Below the pieces are notes generated by a model, which saw only the letters and a list, made by a program, of their open reading frames with translations, made no database searches and was not told where the DNA came from. From Micromonospora marina (GTDB taxonomy: Bacteria > Actinomycetota > Actinomycetes > Mycobacteriales > Micromonosporaceae), in assembly GCF_900091565.1 (NCBI RefSeq), contig NZ_FMCV01000018.1, positions 1 to 64,000 of the forward strand: a DNA stretch of 64,000 bases, read 5' to 3'. Position numbers and translations under genes: made by a program. The number at the start of each line of letters is the position of its first letter. Positions within the stretch are counted from its first letter, which is position 1. This document shows positions 62,014 to 64,000 of this stretch, piece by piece.

Positions 62014-63453
62014 CTACCCGATCGCGTGGTCGAGGAAGCACGCACCGTCAGGGAGGCGTACCCGCGCCGGGGTGGTCGCGGGGTCGGTGACCAGCGCCGA
62101 CACCACCGCCACGTAGTCGTCGATCAGGCCGCTCACCAGGTCGTCGCCGAAGACGCCCCGGTTGCGGATCACCACGCCGCCGGCCCGGTCGTCGTCCACC
62201 ACGACGATCGGCGAACCGCGCTTGACCCAGACGGGCAGGCACTGGGGCGGCACGTCCGCGGCGACCACCGGCGGCGGTGTGCCGGGCACGGGCCGGGCGG
62301 TGACGTCGACCGGCTCCACGAGTAGCTCCGGGCAGTGCAGCACCGGCGACGCGGACGCGGCGGACTGGAACCAGGCGTCGAACAGGTGGTTGTCCGGCCA
62401 GGGGCGGATCGCCGCGAAGTCGGGGTGGACCGCCCGGGCCAGCCGGTGGAACGCGGTGGCGTGCGCGACCGCCTCGGCCAGCGACGCGTGCGCGGCGTCG
62501 ACCACGGCGCTCATCGGCGTGTCCGGCGCGACGTCGACCGGCAGGTAGACGTTGTTTGTGAACTGCCCGACGAGCTGCCGGGACAGCGGGCTCTCCCGGC
62601 CCAGCGTGGTGGTGCCCAGCACCACCCGGGGCCGGCCGGCCCGCCGGGACAGCAGCACCAGGTACGCGGCGAGCAGCAGCACGTACGGGCTGGTGCGGGA
62701 CCGGCGGGCGGCCGGGCGCAGCCGCGCGGTGACCTCGGGCGGGAACGCGAAGCGGGTGGCCACCTCAGCGCTGAGCGCGACGTCCGGCGCCGGCGGCGAC
62801 GCCGGGAACAGCTGGTACGGCTCCACCGGCCGCAGCCGGTCCCGCCAGTACGCGCCCCGGACGGCGGCGCCGACGCCGTTCCCGGCCTGCTCCGCCTCCT
62901 GGAGCGCGGCGAGGGCGCAGTGGTCCACACCCAGTGGTGGCTGCGGATCGGCCGCGCCGAGCCGGGCCGCGTACGCGTGGCACAGGTCCTCCACCACCAC
63001 GCGGCACGACCAGCCGTCGGAGACCATGTGGAAGAAGCAGAGCGCGAGCAGGTGCTCGGTCTCGGAGAGCCGGACCAGCGCGGCCCGCCACAGTGGCGCC
63101 CGGCCGGGGTCGAACGCGTCGTTGCGGTGCGCGTACGCGATCCGCTCGACGCGGTCCTGCTGCTCGGCCGGCGGCAGGCCGGACAGGTCGACGTACTCCA
63201 GCGGCGACTCCACGTACGGCAGGATCTGCACCCGGGGCTCCACGCCGATGCGATCGAACCGCATCCGCAGCGCGTCGTGCCGGTCCACCACGTCCTGCAT
63301 CGCCTGCCGCAGCACGTCGGTCCGCAGGGTGCCCCGTAACCGGCGGAACTCCACCACCACGAGCCGGGAGGCGCCGGGGTGAGCCGGGTCGAGCGCGGTC
63401 ATGAACTCCCACATCATCTGCTGGCCGGGGGCCAGCGGGAACGTCGTCGGCAC
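62014..63453 (-). CDS. stand-alone NRPS condensation-domain protein
   Basis: 479 aa, a complete C-domain fold with nothing attached. The active-site motif is FHMVSDG: the first His is Phe, while the second His and the Asp-Gly are kept. LSRQLVGQFTNNVYLPVDV is the typical latch-side region. Free C domains can form amides or esters between carrier-bound and free substrates. The GTG at 63453 has GGGGGAG 5 bases upstream. An in-frame TTA at 63337-63339 (Leu39) suggests bldA dependence. It lies 13 bases after a glycosyltransferase gene and 38 before an MFS gene. Confidence 0.88.
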   Translation of the reverse strand: MPTTFPLAPGQQMMWEFMTALDPAHPGASRLVVVEFRRLRGTLRTDVLRQAMQDVVDRHDALRMRFDRIGVEPRVQILPYVESPLEYVDLSGLPPAEQQDRVERIAYAHRNDAFDPGRAPLWRAALVRLSETEHLLALCFFHMVSDGWSCRVVVEDLCHAYAARLGAADPQPPLGVDHCALAALQEAEQAGNGVGAAVRGAYWRDRLRPVEPYQLFPASPPAPDVALSAEVATRFAFPPEVTARLRPAARRSRTSPYVLLLAAYLVLLSRRAGRPRVVLGTTTLGRESPLSRQLVGQFTNNVYLPVDVAPDTPMSAVVDAAHASLAEAVAHATAFHRLARAVHPDFAAIRPWPDNHLFDAWFQSAASASPVLHCPELLVEPVDVTARPVPGTPPPVVAADVPPQCLPVWVKRGSPIVVVDDDRAGGVVIRNRGVFGDDLVSGLIDDYVAVVSALVTDPATTPARVRLPDGACFLDHAIG

Positions 63454-63466
63454 TGCCACTCCCCCT

Positions 63467-64000
63467 TCAGGCCGCCACCGGCGGCGCGGCCACCGGCAGG
63501 ACCGGTCGGCGGTCCGCACCGTCCGGTCGGTGGTCCGGCCGGTCCGGCTGGTAGTCCGCCTCGTCCGGCGCGCGGAAGCCGGTGAAGAGCAGGTCGGGGC
63601 GGCCGAGCCGCAGCGACGTGACGAACGCGGCCCCGTCGAAGAGCGTCTCGATGGCCGCGCAGGCCATCGACTCGGCCACCGCGCGCGGTCCCCGGTCGCC
63701 GCCGAGCCGTCCGGGTGTCTTCGCGGCGACCACTGCGGCCGCGACGGCCGGCACCGCGAGCAGGCTGCGCCCTCCGCTGCGCCGGGCGGTCAGCAGCCCG
63801 GCCAGCGCGGTCACCGCGAGCGTGCTGGCGGTGTTGAGCACGAACCGGCGGCGGTGCGGGTGGGCGAGGCAGAGCCACTGCTCGGAGCGCCCGTACGTGG
63901 TGAACCGGTAGGCGACCGCGCGGAACGTGTCGGCGACGCCGGTGTCGTGGGTGATCACCCCGCCCGGGTCGGTGAGCAACGCGTAGCCCGCGTCGGTGAG
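63467..64000 (-). CDS. glycosyltransferase-like protein, C-terminal part (partial)
   Basis: The last 177 codons of a minus-strand gene whose start lies beyond the window. LTDAGYALLTDPGGVITHDTG followed by YRFTTYGRSEQWLC looks like the end of a family 2 glycosyltransferase catalytic domain (as in MftF-like enzymes), then a weakly hydrophobic segment and a Pro/Asp/Arg-rich tail. The assignment rests on a short segment. It is the first seen gene of a set with the C-domain and MFS genes. Confidence 0.6.
   Translation of the reverse strand, partial: LTDAGYALLTDPGGVITHDTGVADTFRAVAYRFTTYGRSEQWLCLAHPHRRRFVLNTASTLAVTALAGLLTARRSGGRSLLAVPAVAAAVVAAKTPGRLGGDRGPRAVAESMACAAIETLFDGAAFVTSLRLGRPDLLFTGFRAPDEADYQPDRPDHRPDGADRRPVLPVAAPPVAA

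Noticed and set aside
1-64000. CRISPR arrays, tRNA genes, transposases and prophage genes
   Set aside because: No regularly spaced repeats, cloverleaf-like sequences or recombinase motifs were noticed on either strand.

Overview
The window is very GC-rich DNA with strong third-codon GC bias, many GTG starts and dense GTGA/ATGA gene overlaps. A mycothiol S-conjugate amidase places it in the Actinomycetota. Rare TTA codons (bldA type) occur in three accessory genes, and the overall style suggests a Micromonosporaceae- or Streptomyces-like actinomycete; the family-level placement is an inference.

Layout. Bases 1-3207 are housekeeping or conserved genes: the 3' end of glnA, a GCS2-type carboxylate-amine ligase, mca and an unknown protein. 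Bases 3263-7382 hold a compact four-gene minus-strand operon (adenylate-forming ligase, small unknown protein, GNAT, Acg-like nitroreductase) that looks like an uncharacterised small biosynthetic locus. Bases 7785-13893 are a complete Mrp cation/proton antiporter operon (AB-C-D-E-F-G). Bases 14136-17034 hold a GNAT-like acyltransferase, a P-loop kinase-like protein and a Bcr/CflA-type exporter.

Bases 17106-49204 (perhaps to 52063) form the main feature: a hybrid NRPS/PKS cluster that I cannot match to a known product. One arm (17106-21356) encodes a KAS III-like enzyme, a free ACP, a thiamine-dependent E1 alpha and an E1beta-lipoyl-E2 fusion. This set resembles the NapB/NapD and QncN/QncL systems that load a two-carbon hydroxyacyl unit from a ketose onto an ACP. 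The main arm is a roughly 25.5 kb chain of ten minus-strand genes, nearly all overlapping by 4 nt. In transcription order it contains a methyltransferase, an A domain interrupted by a FkbM methyltransferase plus PCP, a Rossmann protein, a PLP fold-type II protein, a truncated C-A-PCP, a KS lacking its AT and one catalytic His, A-PCP-C-PCP, a LanB-like protein, KS-AT-KR-ACP, and C-A(Ser)-PCP-TE fused to an MFS exporter. A second LanB-like protein of the same length (771 aa) lies on the plus strand between the two arms. The terminal thioesterase has Cys in place of Ser and follows a Ser-specific A domain, which raises the possibility of beta-lactone release. The KR lacks its catalytic Tyr. A type II thioesterase and an ABC-F protein sit at the upstream edge; the ABC-F gene has a leader peptide and hairpin, and it hints at a ribosome-targeting product.

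Bases 52078-64000 hold a two-component system divergent from a DM13 protein, two closely similar cobalamin riboswitches (one before an acyl-CoA thioesterase/LysE pair, one before the class Ia ribonucleotide reductase genes nrdA-nrdB), a PrsW-like membrane protein, an MFS transporter, a stand-alone condensation-domain protein and the 3' end of a glycosyltransferase gene. I saw no rRNA, tRNA, CRISPR array or transposase.
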